Numbered from the stretch's first letter, positions 53,154-62,426 are shown. The stretch: 64,000 nucleotides of DNA from Ruficoccus sp. ZRK36 (GCF_019603315.1 NZ_CP080649.1:186001-250000); one strand, 5' to 3'. Numbers and translations: made by a program. The notes: generated by a model not told the origin, from the sequence alone.

Positions 53154-55127
53154 CTATTTCTCGCAACCCTTGGGCAAATCATCCTCCTCGCCCGTCACGT
53201 AGCTGCTTCCCGAGGCCAATCTCTGCGACGCATCCCCGGTCAAGTGCAGCGCCTGCGCGGGGAGCGCCAAGCGGATACCTGCCGCCTCAAAGCGGCTCAG
53301 AATCTCGCGGTTAACGCGCTGGGCATGCTCCTGAAACTCCCAGTAAGCAGGAGGGTGGTACCAGTAGATGACCAGAATGTTGAGCGAGGCAGGGTTAAAC
53401 TCATTGAAGAAGATGCGAGGCGGGAAGCCCGGCTGGTTGATCTCGGTATTGATGCGGCGAGTCTTGTCCTCCAGTTCCGGGTTGGCCTCGATCTGCTCCT
53501 GACTGTGCGGCACCTCATGCACGGCGAGAACCTCCCGCAGGATGTTCACCGCCTCCTCGGCCTTCTCAGGAGAAGTGTCCAGCGGCAGCGCCAGATTTAC
53601 CAGACGTCGGATATAGGGGCGCTGAGTGACGTTCACAATATCGGCCCGCGCGACATCCTCATTCGGGATAACTGCGACGAGGCCATCGAGCTGGCGAATC
53701 CGCGTCGAGCGCAGCCCGATCTCCTCCACGACCCCATCGTGCCCGCGGATCTGGATGCGCTGCCCCACCCTGAAAGGCCGGTCCAGCAGCAGCATAATGC
53801 TCCCGAAGATATTACGCAGGGACTCCTGCGCCGCCAGCGCAACAGCAAGACCCGTCACCCCGGCCCCGGCCAGAACCGTCGCCAGCGTGAACCCCATCTT
53901 CTGGAGCCCCTCAAGCAAGACGACCGCGGCCACCACGATGCTGGCCAGCCGCAGCCCGAAGCGCACGAGGTAAGCATCTACTCCACGCCTGTCGAAGCGC
54001 GGGGCCAGAAAAACGATATCGGTCAAGATGCTCCCTCCGGCGAAGATCATCGCAACTACACAGAGAAGCACCGTCCCCTGCTGGATGTAGTGAACCGTGG
54101 CCAGAACCGTTCCCGTCAGAAAAACATCCTCACTGAAGAACCCGCTCAATCTCGTGACCAGATAGATAATCAGTAACGGAATAACCAACCACAAGAGGCC
54201 CGAGAGGACACGTGGCAAGCGCCGCGACAGCACCTTGATCAAGCGGTTCACCAGCCAGACCAGCAGCACAGCGGCAAAGGTCAGCACAACCACGATCGCG
54301 AGCTGCCATACGCGCATACCCCACACGCCCCGGCGTGTCCACTCCGGCAGAGACTGGATCAATCCATCCGGGATGCCGGGACCCGGTGTGTTAAAATACG
54401 CCTCCCTCAGTCCGGCAAATTCCGGGTACACGAAGGAATGGTGGGAAACGCCCTCGTACATCTCTTTGGCGTTCAGCACCGTGTAGAGTGAGAACTGGAA
54501 GCGCCCCTCGAACTCTCCCGAATCCACATAGACAATCTCGATCGGGCTCCCGTACACGTTCCAGATACCGGGAAAACCATCTCTCATCTCCTGAATGGCT
54601 TCCGCATGATCCGGCAGGATGTCCGCGGGCGGCAGGTCGAAGCGCGCGATCGCATCACGCAGATAGACAGCAGCCTCCATCCCAGCATCTGTCCGCAGCG
54701 AAGGCGCGATTTCGCGCAGGTCGAACAGGTTGACGATCTGCTTCTCCAGATACTTCAGTCGTGGCTCGTTCTCGTAGGTAAATCCGTTTTCCTGAATCTC
54801 CTGGCTGAACTCATCCATCAGCAGCAGCATAGACTCCCAAGTCTGGCGCGGGCTCGTTAGCCGGGCAAAGTTTACGGTCTGACGGTAGTCACGCACACTC
54901 TCCCGGGCACCCGGCACAGAGATCGCGGGCCGCCGCCCCGCTGCTGGAGTCGGCGCACTGGCACCAGAGGGCTGCGCCTCCGAAGGAGCGGCCGGAGCGG
55001 CTTCCTGCTGCCCGGTATCCGTGGTATCACCCGGAGAACTCGGCTCATCCTGAGCCGCCAGACTCGCGCACAAGAGTCCCGAGAGGGCTAATGTCTGTAT
55101 AAACCGCAAATATCGACTCCAAGCCAT
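53154..55127 (-). CDS. large mechanosensitive channel (MscS family)
   Basis: 657 residues, more than twice the size of E. coli MscS. Signal peptide with cleavage after ASLAA; a soluble N-terminal domain (about 30-270) with low-complexity Pro/Ala; several membrane helices; the MscS pore helix GFTLATVLAGAGVTGLAVALAAQESLRNIFGSIMLL; and the beta domain (FRVGQRIQIRGHDGVVEEIGLRSTRIR). The C-terminus has a cytoplasmic vestibule part (NPASLNILVIYWYHPP). It probably opens under membrane tension. Convergent with the DsbD-type gene. Confidence 0.87.
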   Translation of the reverse strand: MAWSRYLRFIQTLALSGLLCASLAAQDEPSSPGDTTDTGQQEAAPAAPSEAQPSGASAPTPAAGRRPAISVPGARESVRDYRQTVNFARLTSPRQTWESMLLLMDEFSQEIQENGFTYENEPRLKYLEKQIVNLFDLREIAPSLRTDAGMEAAVYLRDAIARFDLPPADILPDHAEAIQEMRDGFPGIWNVYGSPIEIVYVDSGEFEGRFQFSLYTVLNAKEMYEGVSHHSFVYPEFAGLREAYFNTPGPGIPDGLIQSLPEWTRRGVWGMRVWQLAIVVVLTFAAVLLVWLVNRLIKVLSRRLPRVLSGLLWLVIPLLIIYLVTRLSGFFSEDVFLTGTVLATVHYIQQGTVLLCVVAMIFAGGSILTDIVFLAPRFDRRGVDAYLVRFGLRLASIVVAAVVLLEGLQKMGFTLATVLAGAGVTGLAVALAAQESLRNIFGSIMLLLDRPFRVGQRIQIRGHDGVVEEIGLRSTRIRQLDGLVAVIPNEDVARADIVNVTQRPYIRRLVNLALPLDTSPEKAEEAVNILREVLAVHEVPHSQEQIEANPELEDKTRRINTEINQPGFPPRIFFNEFNPASLNILVIYWYHPPAYWEFQEHAQRVNREILSRFEAAGIRLALPAQALHLTGDASQRLASGSSYVTGEEDDLPKGCEK

Positions 55128-55215
55128 TATACGTTAGGGCTATGCAATATCCACACCAGGTCAAGCAGACCGGCGTAAAACGACATAGGCTTAAAAACAA
55201 AAAGTCGCAACAGAC

Positions 55216-55872
55216 TCAGGATTCGCGACCGGCGGCCAGCTCCAGCAGGGAACGTTCGCCGAGGTCCTGTACGGCCCGGACAATGGCCTGTCCGACAAAA
55301 TCCATCGCAGCAATCGCCTTCAGCCGCTCACGCACTTGCGGGTACTCCTCCACGGTAAAGAGCAGGCTGTGCAGCTTGCAGCCCTCGGCCAGTGCCACCA
55401 GCACAACATCGTGCGGATCGGGAATCTCCTCAGCGTCGAGCGCAAGCGCGCGGATGCGGTCCACGACGTTGTCGTAGCTCTCGCCATCGGCGATAGGATG
55501 CAGCAGCGGGCGTTTAATCCAGAGAAAGGAGTTATCGCGCTGCGTCAGCACGCCCTGATCGACAAGACGCTGCAGCGTGCGGGAAATCAGCATATGCCCC
55601 TGCAAAGCCAGACGGGCCAGCGCCTGGCGCAGCGGCACGCGATCCTCGCCCTCACGGATCGTCTGCAGGGCGGCATCGAGAAACTGGCTGCGCTTGAACT
55701 TGGTCTGCAGGATCACCACCGCGTCCGGCTCCGTATCGATCACCTCCTGGAAAGACAACTCAAGCAGGAGGGCCCCAGCCAGTGACAGCTCCAGCGACTT
55801 GCGCGGAAGCGGGTGAAACTTACCCGTGCCCGGATCGAGCGCGAGCAGGACGAGTTCTTCAGCGAAGGTCAT
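55216..55872 (-). CDS. GPP34 (GOLPH3/Vps74-like) family protein
   Basis: 218 residues. The opening FAEELVLLALDPGTGKF and the SLAGALLLELS region match the GPP34 family, which in eukaryotes binds phosphatidylinositol 4-phosphate on Golgi membranes and is also found in bacteria, mostly Actinobacteria. Several conserved segments follow (RSQFLDAALQTIREG, VDQGVLTQRDN, LLHPIADG, LVALAEGCKLHSLLF, AIAAMDFVGQAIVRAV). No membrane helix. It follows a small lipoprotein gene by 15 bases on the same strand. Function in bacteria is not known to me. Confidence 0.8.
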   Translation of the reverse strand: MTFAEELVLLALDPGTGKFHPLPRKSLELSLAGALLLELSFQEVIDTEPDAVVILQTKFKRSQFLDAALQTIREGEDRVPLRQALARLALQGHMLISRTLQRLVDQGVLTQRDNSFLWIKRPLLHPIADGESYDNVVDRIRALALDAEEIPDPHDVVLVALAEGCKLHSLLFTVEEYPQVRERLKAIAAMDFVGQAIVRAVQDLGERSLLELAAGRES

Positions 55873-55887
55873 ACCTGTTCGGAGATA

Positions 55888-56211
55888 CTATTTGCGATTG
55901 GGAGCGTTGACCTTGGAGGTGCCAGGTTCGGGCGTTTCCTCTGTCTGCCCCTCCTGCTGCGCCTTCCATGCGAGGTAGTCCTCGTAGGTCACCGGATGAT
56001 CAATCGGCTGATCGGACTCGATCTTAACCCAACGGTTAGTACCGGGCACCTGCACCGGATACTCGTAGGTCGTCTCCTCGTAGCCCACCAGGAAGTTTTG
56101 CATGTCCTTGCCGTCGGTCGCGATCCCCTGAGAGATCGGGGATTCGCAGCCGCCCATGAATAAAGCCCCGGCCGCAACCAGGCCGACTATCCAGAGAGAG
56201 GGGATTTGCAT
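55888..56211 (-). CDS. small lipoprotein of unknown function
   Basis: 107 residues from the ATG at 56211 (MQIPSLWIV), the in-frame ATG that starts a signal. The hydrophobic core is IVGLVAAGALFMGGC, so Cys21 is the lipid site. An upstream in-frame ATG at 56265 adds 18 residues with no role and was rejected. The mature part is acidic and ends in a Pro/Glu-rich tail. It precedes the GPP34 gene by 15 bases and probably shares its message. Confidence 0.7.
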   Translation of the reverse strand: MQIPSLWIVGLVAAGALFMGGCESPISQGIATDGKDMQNFLVGYEETTYEYPVQVPGTNRWVKIESDQPIDHPVTYEDYLAWKAQQEGQTEETPEPGTSKVNAPNRK

Positions 56212-56300
56212 ATCACAGGAACTTACATAGAGGATCGTCCCCTGCAATCCTTTTGCGCTTGCCAAGCGCTCAGAGCATGCTTTTCTTGGTCCCCTTTCGC

Positions 56301-56376
56301 GGGTCGGTAGCTCAATCGGTAGAGCAGTGGCCTTTTAAGCCATTGGTTCTGGGTTCGAGTCCCAGCCGGCCTACCA
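56301..56376 (+). tRNA. tRNA-Lys (TTT anticodon), with encoded CCA
   Basis: Acceptor stem GGGTCGG pairs with CCGGCCT (two G-U wobbles), D arm GCTC/GAGC, anticodon loop CTTTTAA with a stem GTGGC/GCCAT, T arm with GGTTCGAGTCC, discriminator A and CCA at 56374-56376. Confidence 0.94.
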
Positions 56377-56593
56377 AATACCCCCCAGTTTCCGCAAGGC
56401 CTTCCTGTAAAGGAAGTTTTAAAAACCCTAGCTTTGGGCAATCAGGGCAAAAAGCCTTTACATTACGGGTATTATACGAAACCGTTTTGCAATAACCAGA
56501 GTCGGTATACCACCGGCGAGGGTCCGCCACAGGCCCTAAAATAACTCGCCAGCAGACTCTATTTGTGCTTTTTTGTCTACCAATTGCTCTCAC

Positions 56594-57259
56594 ATGAAGA
56601 AAGTTGTAATCGTTGAGGACCAGACCGCTGTACGGGAAATGATTTCCCAGATCGTTCAGTCTGATCCGTCCTTTGAAGTGGTCGCCGAGCCCGGCGACGG
56701 TCAGGAAGCCTACAACCTCGTCATGGAGCTGAAGCCCGACTTCGTCATCCTTGACGTCATGCTTCCCGGCCTGAATGGCGCAGAAGTGCTCCGGCGCTTT
56801 GCCAAGCACCTGAAGAACACACGCGTGCTCGTCTTCTCCGGCTATCAGAACCCTTCACTCGTACGGGAGCTGCTGCAGGCAGGCGCCCATGGCTTTGTCG
56901 AAAAGTCCGCCCCCCTGAGCGAGCTGAAGAAGGGGATCGAGATCGTCGCCAACGGCGGCAGCTACTTTGGCCCCGAGGTCGCGCAGATGCTGCGTGAAGC
57001 CGTCCTGAACCCGAACTCCTCCAGCCGTAAGGGCGTCGATGTCCTCACTGCCCGCGAGCGGGAAATCCTGCAACTGATCGCCGAAAGCCACAGCACCAAG
57101 GAAGTCGCACAAAAGCTCAACATCAGCGTGAAGACTGCGGAAAACCACCGTACGAACCTGATGAAGAAGCTCGACCTGCACGATGTGGCCAGCCTGACCC
57201 GCTATGCCATCCAGCAGGGGCTGATCGAGGGCGTCGCCCCCTCCACTCCGGAAGCCTAG
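56594..57259 (+). CDS. NarL/LuxR-type response regulator
   Basis: 221 residues from the ATG at 56594 ([10 protein letters not shown]); the in-frame upstream start at 56573 adds 7 residues before a receiver domain, so it is less likely. Receiver: acidic VEDQ, phospho-acceptor Asp54 in [10 protein letters not shown], Ser and Lys of the switch ([16 protein letters not shown]). C-terminal Lux[46 protein letters not shown], given here in parts. There is no kinase gene nearby, so the cognate kinase must be elsewhere; the hybrid kinase at 19.6 kb has its own receivers and HPt and could feed such a regulator. Confidence 0.92.
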   Translation: MKKVVIVEDQTAVREMISQIVQSDPSFEVVAEPGDGQEAYNLVMELKPDFVILDVMLPGLNGAEVLRRFAKHLKNTRVLVFSGYQNPSLVRELLQAGAHGFVEKSAPLSELKKGIEIVANGGSYFGPEVAQMLREAVLNPNSSSRKGVDVLTAREREILQLIAESHSTKEVAQKLNISVKTAENHRTNLMKKLDLHDVASLTRYAIQQGLIEGVAPSTPEA

Positions 57260-57369
57260 CGGCTCCCCCTCCCTCCCAGCACGCCGGATAAGTCCTCAGG
57301 GACCACCGTCTACTTCTGTTGACAAGTAAGCAGCGGTTGACACATCAAGCCCAGCTAGGGGCGCACGGT

Positions 57370-58197
57370 TTAGCACGTCTGCCGTAAACGCTCGGCAAGC
57401 AGCTCAATCAAAGCCGGATCTTCCCCCAGAAGGCGCGTCCGGTATGTCTTCAACGCGGGAGCATCTGCCTCAGCCCGCGCACAGATCTGGGCAATATCCC
57501 CACCCGAGCCCGCATGGCGACCCGGTTGTAGAAACAGCATGCTCACCACGACCGCCTCATCGCGCCAGCCCGGCCGGTGCAGCAGTTTTTCCAGTAAGGG
57601 CTCATTAAAGGCATAGCGTTCACCCTCACGCCGCTCCATCGAGCAAGGGGCCACCGCCTCGATACCTTCTCCCAATAAATCGGCCAGGCGATGGGCAATG
57701 CGATTGCGAACCTGCGTCACGACCTCGACCGGCGACCCATGATCCACGAGGGCCACCCGGGGGCTCTCCAGTTCCTCTGATTCCATTAACTCGCGCACAC
57801 CGCGCGCCAGGATACCAGCCACGACATCATCCCCCGAGCCATCCTCCGGGCATAGGCACGGTGCCAGGTGAACCCGCAGATCCGGCACCTTCGCCCGCCA
57901 AGCGGAGGCCTGCTCGGGGATGTACTGCGTGATCGCCCGACTCGGCCCGAGGAACAACGGGATGACATGAAACTCCCGTGCGCCACGCGCGACGTGATGC
58001 TCCAGAAACGACAAAAATGTCCAGGCCCCCTCCCCGCCGAGGAGCTGCGGGTCGACACGATCTGCATGCATCAGGGAGACCGGATGCACCTCGGTGCCCG
58101 AGGCGTTTCCAACGGATTTTGCCAATGCACGCAGACTTAAGGTTGCCTCCGGCCGCAATGAGCCATTATCGACTAAAAGGTAAAGCGGGCTTGTCAT
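57370..58197 (-). CDS. CbiX/SirB-like sirohydrochlorin chelatase-type protein
   Basis: 275 residues with two similar halves, as in class II chelatases. The N-terminal half opens LYLLVDNGSLRPEAT, where the metal-binding His of the family (VGHGS) is Asn; it also has PLFLGPSRAITQYIPE without the second His. The C-terminal half keeps VALVDHGSPVEVV and MLFLQPGRHAGSGGDI, both with their histidines. So only one half seems able to bind metal. The reaction could be Co or Fe insertion into sirohydrochlorin, or another small-molecule role. No cobalamin or sirohaem genes are adjacent. Confidence 0.75.
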   Translation of the reverse strand: MTSPLYLLVDNGSLRPEATLSLRALAKSVGNASGTEVHPVSLMHADRVDPQLLGGEGAWTFLSFLEHHVARGAREFHVIPLFLGPSRAITQYIPEQASAWRAKVPDLRVHLAPCLCPEDGSGDDVVAGILARGVRELMESEELESPRVALVDHGSPVEVVTQVRNRIAHRLADLLGEGIEAVAPCSMERREGERYAFNEPLLEKLLHRPGWRDEAVVVSMLFLQPGRHAGSGGDIAQICARAEADAPALKTYRTRLLGEDPALIELLAERLRQTC

Positions 58198-58275
58198 GGT
58201 TTTTCACGTCTTTTAACATCTGCGTTACGAAATTCCTTGCCCATACATTAAGATTCAAACATCAGTAGGAATCAA

Positions 58276-58836
58276 ATGAAGAAGGTCAGTCTTTATCTCG
58301 TCAGTCTCAGCCTCAGCGCTTTCATGTTCACCGGGTGTGAATCCGACCCCGAACCCTCTCCGGACGATACTCTCTCCGCCACCGTCGGAGGTCCCCGTGA
58401 GGACTGGATCAATCCAGACGAGATCAGCCCCGCCACCGGCGACTCCCTGGAGATGCGCGACCCGAACTTCAGTGGCATGAACGGCGGCCTCGCTCAGGGC
58501 AACATCATGGCCTCCGTCCAGTTCGGCTTCGATGAATTTACCGTCCAACCCTCCGAATACGGCAAGCTCGATCAGGTCATCCAATACCTGAACAGCAACC
58601 CCGGCGCACGCGTGATCTGCGAAGGCCGCACCGACTGGTACGGCACCAACGAGTACAACCTCGGCCTCGGTGACCGCCGCGCCAACGCGGTGAAGGACTA
58701 CCTCGAGCGTAAGGGCATCGCCGCCACCCGCATCGAAGTCCTCTCCCTCGGTGAGCTCGACGCGATCCAGGACCTGCCCAAGACCGACCCGGGCGTCATC
58801 GGTGACCGCCGCGTAGACGTCATGCTGGTCGAGTAA
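58276..58836 (+). CDS. Pal-like OmpA family lipoprotein
   Basis: 186 residues. Lipoprotein signal ends in AFMFTGC (Cys21). An acidic, disordered linker (about 22-75) is followed by an OmpA-type peptidoglycan-binding domain: VQFGFDEFTVQPSEYGKL, NPGARVICEGRTDWYGTNEYNLGLGDRRANAVKDYL split here, ATRIEVLSLGE, DRRVDVMLVE. The NLGLGDRRA and D-x-x-G (TDWYGTNE) residues for diaminopimelate contact are present. It would tether the outer membrane to the cell wall. Terminated by a strong hairpin. Confidence 0.92.
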   Translation: MKKVSLYLVSLSLSAFMFTGCESDPEPSPDDTLSATVGGPREDWINPDEISPATGDSLEMRDPNFSGMNGGLAQGNIMASVQFGFDEFTVQPSEYGKLDQVIQYLNSNPGARVICEGRTDWYGTNEYNLGLGDRRANAVKDYLERKGIAATRIEVLSLGELDAIQDLPKTDPGVIGDRRVDVMLVE

Positions 58837-58866
58837 GTTTTCACACACACACCTTTTTCAAAGAAG

Positions 58867-58898
58867 AACGCCAGACGAGTCCGTCTGGCGTTTTTCTT
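58867..58898 (+). terminator. intrinsic terminator of the Pal-like gene
   Basis: AACGCCAGACG at 58867-58877 pairs with CGTCTGGCGTT at 58882-58892, loop AGTC, then TTTCTTTG. Confidence 0.92.
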
Positions 58899-59018
58899 TG
58901 TCCTGAACCTTTAACCAGGCAGAAAAACTTATCTCTTATAAGAGATGAAATGGCGAACCCGAGCCTGCATGACTCAGCCCGGCCCTTAATGACTTAACAA
59001 AACCCTCAGCCTTCGGAC

Positions 59019-60401
59019 CTACTCCCCGAAAGCCATGCGGCGCAGGATGCTCTGGTAGGCATCGATGCCCTTCATCATCATGTCGATCTCGAAGCTCTCG
59101 TTGGGGGCGTGCAGATTATCACGCGGGGTAAACAGGCCGATCATGAGCGAATCCAGCCCGGTCTTGTCCTTGAGGTCGCGGATGATCGGGATGCTTCCGC
59201 CCTCACGCAGGTAGAGCGGCTTCTTCCCAAAGGCTTCCTCGATGGAGACCTCGGCCGCTTCACAGGCGGTGGCGAATACCGGTGAAAGGTCCGGCGCGGT
59301 GTTCGGGCGACCGGCGGGGGCCACGTAATAAGGGCTACCGCCCTTGTCGACTTTGACATCGATCTTCACCTGCGGCGGGCAGCGCTCCAGCAGCGCAGTC
59401 TTCAGCTTGGCGACGATGTCGGCCTCGTCCTGGTCGGGCACGAGGCGGCAGGTGATTTTAACAAAGGCCTTGGCGGGGATGATGGTCTTGCTCCCCTCGC
59501 CCTGATAGCCGCCGCCGATACCGTTAAACTCCAACGTCGGGAAGAAGCGTACCAGCTCCAGCGCGGTCGCACCGTGGGGATGGATAAAGCCCGGCACACC
59601 GAGAATCTCCCGGTACTGCTCCTCGGTCACGGGCAGCTTGGCCAGCTCCTCACGCTCCCAGGTCAGCGGCTCGACCACGGCGTCGTAGAAGCCCGGCACG
59701 TTCACACTTCCGTCCTTGTTGTGAAGCGAGGCACACAGCTCCGTCAGTGCCTGCACCGGGTTGAGCACCGGGCCGCCGTTGACGCCCGAGTGCAGGTCCA
59801 ACTCCGGACCGGTCAGGGTGACCTCCATACCGAGCATGCCGCGCAGGCCGGTCGTGATCACGATCTGCTCAGTGCCGGGGCTACCGGTGTCCGAGAGGAG
59901 GATCATGTCGGCCTTGGAGAGGCGCTCGCCGTATTTTTCCAAAAACCCGAGAAAGCTCGGGCTGCCCATTTCTTCCTCACCCTCGATCAGGTACGTGATG
60001 CGCAGCGGCAGGTCCGGGTGCTCATCGAGCAGGCGCGAGAGCGCAGTCATCTGCACTGCCTGCGGGCCCTTGTTGTCAGCGGTACCGCGACCGTAGAGTC
60101 GGCCATCGCGCACCTCCGGCTCAAAGGCCGGGCTCTTCCACAGCTCAAAGGGGTCGGCGGGCTGCACATCGTAGTGACCATAGATAATCACATGCGGCAC
60201 GTCCTCGCGATCGGGACCACGCTCAGCGAGCACGATCGGGTGCTTCGGGGTGGCCACCTCCTCGACGGCAAACCCCAGCTCGGTCAGTGCGTTTTTAACG
60301 TAGTCGCGCGCGCCCTTCATGCCCTCGGCATAGGCCGAGTCGGTAGACACACTCGGGAAGCTCGCGTACTTGGAGAGGAAGGGGATCGGATCAATGGCCA
60401 T
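59019..60401 (-). CDS. M20 family metallopeptidase (dipeptidase)
   Basis: 460 residues. Metal-binding landmarks: YGHYDVQPADP (His/Asp), GRGTADNKGP (bridging Asp), EGEEEMGSPS (catalytic Glu pair), and the C-terminal PRDNLHAPNESF (His). The dimerisation insert lies between. The closest type is the carnosinase/CNDP-like branch that cuts dipeptides and some amino-acid amides. Cytoplasmic, no signal. Its start is preceded by a 12-base palindrome. purH lies upstream on the same strand and ends in a terminator. Confidence 0.9.
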   Translation of the reverse strand: MAIDPIPFLSKYASFPSVSTDSAYAEGMKGARDYVKNALTELGFAVEEVATPKHPIVLAERGPDREDVPHVIIYGHYDVQPADPFELWKSPAFEPEVRDGRLYGRGTADNKGPQAVQMTALSRLLDEHPDLPLRITYLIEGEEEMGSPSFLGFLEKYGERLSKADMILLSDTGSPGTEQIVITTGLRGMLGMEVTLTGPELDLHSGVNGGPVLNPVQALTELCASLHNKDGSVNVPGFYDAVVEPLTWEREELAKLPVTEEQYREILGVPGFIHPHGATALELVRFFPTLEFNGIGGGYQGEGSKTIIPAKAFVKITCRLVPDQDEADIVAKLKTALLERCPPQVKIDVKVDKGGSPYYVAPAGRPNTAPDLSPVFATACEAAEVSIEEAFGKKPLYLREGGSIPIIRDLKDKTGLDSLMIGLFTPRDNLHAPNESFEIDMMMKGIDAYQSILRRMAFGE

Positions 60402-60410
60402 AGGAAATAA

Positions 60411-60422
60411 AACGTTAACGTT
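60411..60422. promoter_or_regulatory. palindrome at the M20 peptidase leader
   Basis: AACGTTAACGTT is a perfect palindrome 9 bases before the start codon of the minus-strand peptidase, followed by GTTAAC again. It overlaps the expected ribosome-binding region, so it could be an operator or an RNA element. Confidence 0.35.
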
Positions 60423-60481
60423 AAGTTAACACCCCCTCCCCCGAACGCAATCCACGAAGCACGCATCATGAGTCCTACCGC

Positions 60482-60519
60482 AAAAAAATCCCCCACTCTT
60501 CCGAGCGGAGGATTTTTTT
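60482..60519 (-). terminator. intrinsic terminator of purH
   Basis: On the minus strand AATCCTCCGCTC pairs with GAGTGGGGGATT (two G-U wobbles) around a GGAA tetraloop and is followed by TTTTT. An A-run precedes it, so it is also usable in the other direction. Confidence 0.85.
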
Positions 60520-60540
60520 AAAGGACGCAAAGGCATCAGT

Positions 60541-60576
60541 GACCCGGAGGGTCTCTGGTCCAGGACTTCGTTCTGG
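60541..60576. repeat. two tight-loop hairpins after purH
   Basis: GACCC-GGA-GGGTC at 60541-60553 and CCAGGAC-TTC-GTTCTGG (one G-T) at 60560-60576. They lie 9 bases from the purH stop, ahead of its terminator. Confidence 0.6.
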
Positions 60577-60584
60577 CGCCCTGC

Positions 60585-62126
60585 CTAGTGCTTAAAGTGG
60601 CGCTTGCCGGTGAAGACCATGGCCAGGCCGCGCTCATTGGCGGCTTTGATGACCTCCTCGTCGCGGACGGAGCCGCCCGGCTGGATAGCGGCGGTGGCAC
60701 CGGCCTCGGCGGCGGCGATCAGCCCGTCGGCGAAGGGGAAGAAAGCGTCGGAGGCGACAATCGAACCCTGCAGGGAGAGCCCAGCCTGTCCGGCCTTCCA
60801 CACGGCGATCTGGGAGCTGTCCACGCGGCTCATCTGCCCGGCACCGATGCCCAGCGTGCGCTCGGCAGAGGCGTAGACGATGGCGTTGGACTTCACGTGC
60901 TTGACGACTTTCCAGCCAAAGCGCATGGCGGCCCATTCTTCATCGGTGGGCTGGCGCTCGGTCACGACCTTCCAGTCAGCGGGCTTGTCCGGGTAGTGGT
61001 CGCGGTCCTGAAGCAGGAAGCCGCCGACGACGGACTTGACCTCCTGCAGCGAATCGGAGCCGAGGAAATCGCGGGCGATCATCAGGCGCAGGTTCTTTTT
61101 CTTACCGAAGACCTCGCGCGCGGCGGGCGTAAACTCGGGGGCGATGATGACTTCGCAGAAAATGCCGGCAATGATCTTGGCCAGATCGGCGTCGATCGTG
61201 CGGTTGGAGACGATGATGCCGCCGAAGGGGGCCTGCTTATCCGTCTCAAAGGCCTGCTCCCAGCAGGTAACGAGCTCCATGTCGCTGGCCACGCCGCAGG
61301 GGTTGGTGTGCTTGAGGATGCCGACAGTGGGCTTCTCAAACTCGCCGATCAGGTATGTGGCGGCGGTGATGTCGATGATGTTGTTATAGGAGAGTTCCTT
61401 GCCCTGGAGCTGCTCGAAGCACTCGTGGAAACGGCCGTAGAGCGCGGCCTGCTGGTGCGGGTTCTCACCGTAGCGAAGGCTTTGGGCCAGCGGCATTTCG
61501 AGGCTCAGGCGCTCGGGCAGACCGATCTGGGCACTCTCCTCGACCTGCTTCTCCAGGTAGGAGGCGATTGCACCGTCGTAGGAGCTGGTGCGCTGGAAAA
61601 CCTTGAGGGCGAGCTTGCGGCGCAGGAAGGTCAGCGCATCGCCACCGGTGGCGAGAGCTTCAAGCACGGGCGAGTAGTCGTCAGCGTCACATACCACGGT
61701 CACGCTGGCGTGGTTCTTGGCAGCGGAGCGGAGCATGGAGGGACCGCCGATGTCGATGTTTTCGATGGCTTCCTCAAAGGTGCAGTCACGGCGGGCCACG
61801 GTCTCCTCAAAGGGGTAAAGGTTCACACAGACCAGATCGATCATGTCGATACCGTGCTCCTTGGCCTGGGAGAGGTGGTCGTCCTTGTCGCGGCGGCAGA
61901 GCAGCCCACCGTGGACCTTCGGGTGCAGGGTCTTGATGCGACCCTCCATCATTTCCGGAAAGCCCGTGTACTCACTCACGTCCGTGACGGGGAGCCCCTG
62001 CTCGCGCAGAAGCTTGGCCGTCCCCCCGGTGGAGAGGATGCCGTAGCCCTGTTGCTCGACGAGGCCCTTCGCAAAATCGACGAGGCCGGTTTTATCGCTG
62101 ACCGAAATTAGCGCCCATTTACTCAT
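60585..62126 (-). CDS. purH: bifunctional AICAR transformylase/IMP cyclohydrolase
   Basis: Last two steps of purine synthesis. 513 residues. The N-terminal cyclohydrolase ([48 protein letters not shown]) is followed by the transformylase domain ([24 protein letters not shown] with the KHTNPCG catalytic motif, and [32 protein letters not shown]). All hallmark motifs are present and the length is normal. Start ATG at 62126. Confidence 0.97.
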   Translation of the reverse strand: MSKWALISVSDKTGLVDFAKGLVEQQGYGILSTGGTAKLLREQGLPVTDVSEYTGFPEMMEGRIKTLHPKVHGGLLCRRDKDDHLSQAKEHGIDMIDLVCVNLYPFEETVARRDCTFEEAIENIDIGGPSMLRSAAKNHASVTVVCDADDYSPVLEALATGGDALTFLRRKLALKVFQRTSSYDGAIASYLEKQVEESAQIGLPERLSLEMPLAQSLRYGENPHQQAALYGRFHECFEQLQGKELSYNNIIDITAATYLIGEFEKPTVGILKHTNPCGVASDMELVTCWEQAFETDKQAPFGGIIVSNRTIDADLAKIIAGIFCEVIIAPEFTPAAREVFGKKKNLRLMIARDFLGSDSLQEVKSVVGGFLLQDRDHYPDKPADWKVVTERQPTDEEWAAMRFGWKVVKHVKSNAIVYASAERTLGIGAGQMSRVDSSQIAVWKAGQAGLSLQGSIVASDAFFPFADGLIAAAEAGATAAIQPGGSVRDEEVIKAANERGLAMVFTGKRHFKH

Positions 62127-62216
62127 CCGAATTACCCTGCCCCGCCGCGCCGCCGGGGCAAGTCAAAACCGGATACTCTGACCACGCACCTCGATTTCGG
62201 CGCGCCTCTTATTTAT

Positions 62217-62232
62217 TGGCATAAATATGCCA
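62217..62232. promoter_or_regulatory. palindrome upstream of the orphan RNA
   Basis: TGGCATA-AA-TATGCCA, 7-bp arms, in an AT-rich stretch between purH and the ABC exporter. It could be an operator for the plus-strand RNA or for purH (minus strand, 90 bases downstream). Confidence 0.4.
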
Positions 62233-62239
62233 TTTAAAA

Positions 62240-62394
62240 CTCGACACCGAGATTTGTATGTCTAGAGTATGAAGCGGCAAAGCTCGGAAGCGGTGGTACT
62301 GCCCGTTTCCGCGCCTCCCGCCAAAACTGTAATAGCGATAGCCAATCTCCCGGGCCCGTCTTCTAGCCTGATCGACGGGTCCGGGCTTTTTTTT
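62240..62394 (+). ncRNA. orphan structured RNA, cobalamin-aptamer-like, with terminator
   Basis: A plus-strand element that ends in a strong terminator, between two minus-strand genes. In order it shows GGAA, GGTG, CC (a GCGG/CCGT stem can form round the loop), GCG, CCCGCC, ACTGTAAT, GCG and AGCCA, which is the order of the cobalamin riboswitch core (GGGAA, GGTG, CC, CCCGC, ACTGTAA, AGCCA). Differences are a CAAA insertion in the loop and a degenerate B12 box; the conserved 5' GGTxCC is not clear. An alternative is a hairpin-type small RNA with chance similarity. The start at 62240 is a guess. No gene follows on this strand. Confidence 0.4.
62349..62394 (+). terminator. intrinsic terminator, plus strand
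   Basis: CCCGGGCCCGTC at 62349-62360 pairs with GACGGGTCCGGG at 62374-62385 (one G-U), loop of 13, then eight T at 62387-62394. On the minus strand there is no T-run. Confidence 0.9.
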
Positions 62395-62426
62395 GGAGAA
62401 TTACGCCCCAGCTCGCGTGAGAACGC

